From contig JAJDBF010000023.1 in the NCBI GenBank assembly GCA_029261535.1, positions 1 through 41,175 on the forward strand: DNA of 41,175 bases, read 5' to 3'. The stretch's first letter is position 1; every line of letters begins with the position of its first letter. Source of the stretch: Nitrospinaceae bacterium (GTDB lineage Bacteria; Nitrospinota; Nitrospinia; Nitrospinales; Nitrospinaceae). Below are positions 41,040 to 41,175 of the stretch, in pieces. Below the pieces are notes generated by a model. The model worked only from the letters and a program-made list of their open reading frames with translations. It made no database searches and was not told the origin of the DNA. The position numbers were made by a program, and so were the translations under genes.

Positions 41040-41175
41040 TACTTAGATTCAAATAGTAAGTGCAACTTCTATCGATTGGGAAAGTGGATAAGCTGCGGTA
41101 ACATCGTGGTTTTTCCCACCGACCAAAGCGAGAGGTGCACCGATGAGAGGTTACACGCAACTTACCCACGAACAA
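41040..41175 (+). mobile_element. IS30-like insertion sequence, left end (partial)
   Basis: Bases 41040-41157 are the exact inverted copy of 1-118, and the element continues to the edge. The terminal stretch ACTTAGATTCAAATAGTAAG and GTGCAAC look like an IS30-family inverted repeat. An untranslated leader of about 100 bases leads to the transposase ATG at 41143. Confidence 0.82.
41143..41175 (+). CDS. IS30-family transposase, N-terminal fragment cut by window edge
   Basis: Eleven codons are visible, MRGYTQLTHEQ. IS30-family transposases characteristically begin with a very similar stretch (MRxYTQLTxEQRYQI) ahead of a helix-turn-helix. AGAGG lies eight bases upstream. The catalytic DDE domain is outside the window. 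Confidence 0.78.
   Translation, partial: MRGYTQLTHEQ

Noticed and set aside
1..41175. tRNA or rRNA genes
   Set aside because: I looked for T-loop and anticodon-arm patterns in the gaps and found none that fold convincingly.

Overview
The window looks like one chromosomal contig from a flagellated, Gram-negative-type bacterium of moderate GC. The signs are YidC with a large periplasmic domain, a Tat-type exported molybdoenzyme, flagellins, and rmlC and SpsF sugar genes. The gene set does not fix the phylum. I lean, at low confidence, towards Nitrospinota or a deltaproteobacterial-type lineage, mainly because of the dense intergenic repeat families and the TPR-rich proteins. I see no tRNA, rRNA or CRISPR array.

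Both ends of the window are the same sequence in inverted orientation: positions 1-118 equal the reverse complement of 41040-41157. This is the left end of an IS30-like insertion sequence, and each copy runs outwards into the first codons of its transposase. The contig is therefore bounded by two copies of one IS. It is either an assembly break at a repeat or a segment lying between inverted ISs.

Layout. 0.3-9.3 kb holds mostly minus-strand genes: two mercuric-reductase-like flavoprotein disulfide reductases, a TPR protein, a small Rieske-like protein, an FGE-fold protein overlapping an MsrP-like molybdoenzyme, a methyltransferase and small membrane proteins. 9.3-14.7 kb holds tyrS, a secreted FlgT_C-like protein, and the rpmH-rnpA-yidD-yidC cluster behind a good sigma70 promoter. 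15.0-15.7 and 24.1-24.7 kb hold two type II toxin-antitoxin pairs. 16.1-21.8 kb holds a 971-residue protein with a SIR2-like N-terminus and eleven 44-residue TPR-like repeats, next to two fused nucleotidyltransferase-like/CDP-alcohol phosphatidyltransferases. 22-31 kb is mixed: a pentapeptide-repeat protein, a saccharopine-dehydrogenase-like enzyme, a Prx6 peroxiredoxin, a SirB1-like protein, an SDR, a DUF5610-like protein, two paralogous unknown proteins and rmlC. 31.1-32.3 kb is a nearly gene-free stretch with a candidate small RNA and a possible 61-residue zinc-ribbon protein. 32.3-35.7 kb holds hisA-hisF behind a perfect consensus promoter, an LD-carboxypeptidase and a SpsF-type cytidylyltransferase. 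36.0-41.0 kb holds four short flagellin genes in tandem plus flaG, with FliA-type promoters, strong terminators and long leaders.

The most coherent system is the flagellar filament module: four D0/D1-only flagellins, FlaG, sigma28 promoters, and a neighbouring sugar cytidylyltransferase that could feed flagellin glycosylation. The least explained system is the SIR2-like/TPR protein with the paired CDP-alcohol phosphatidyltransferases. Intergenic spaces elsewhere are filled with mosaics of at least six short dispersed repeat families.
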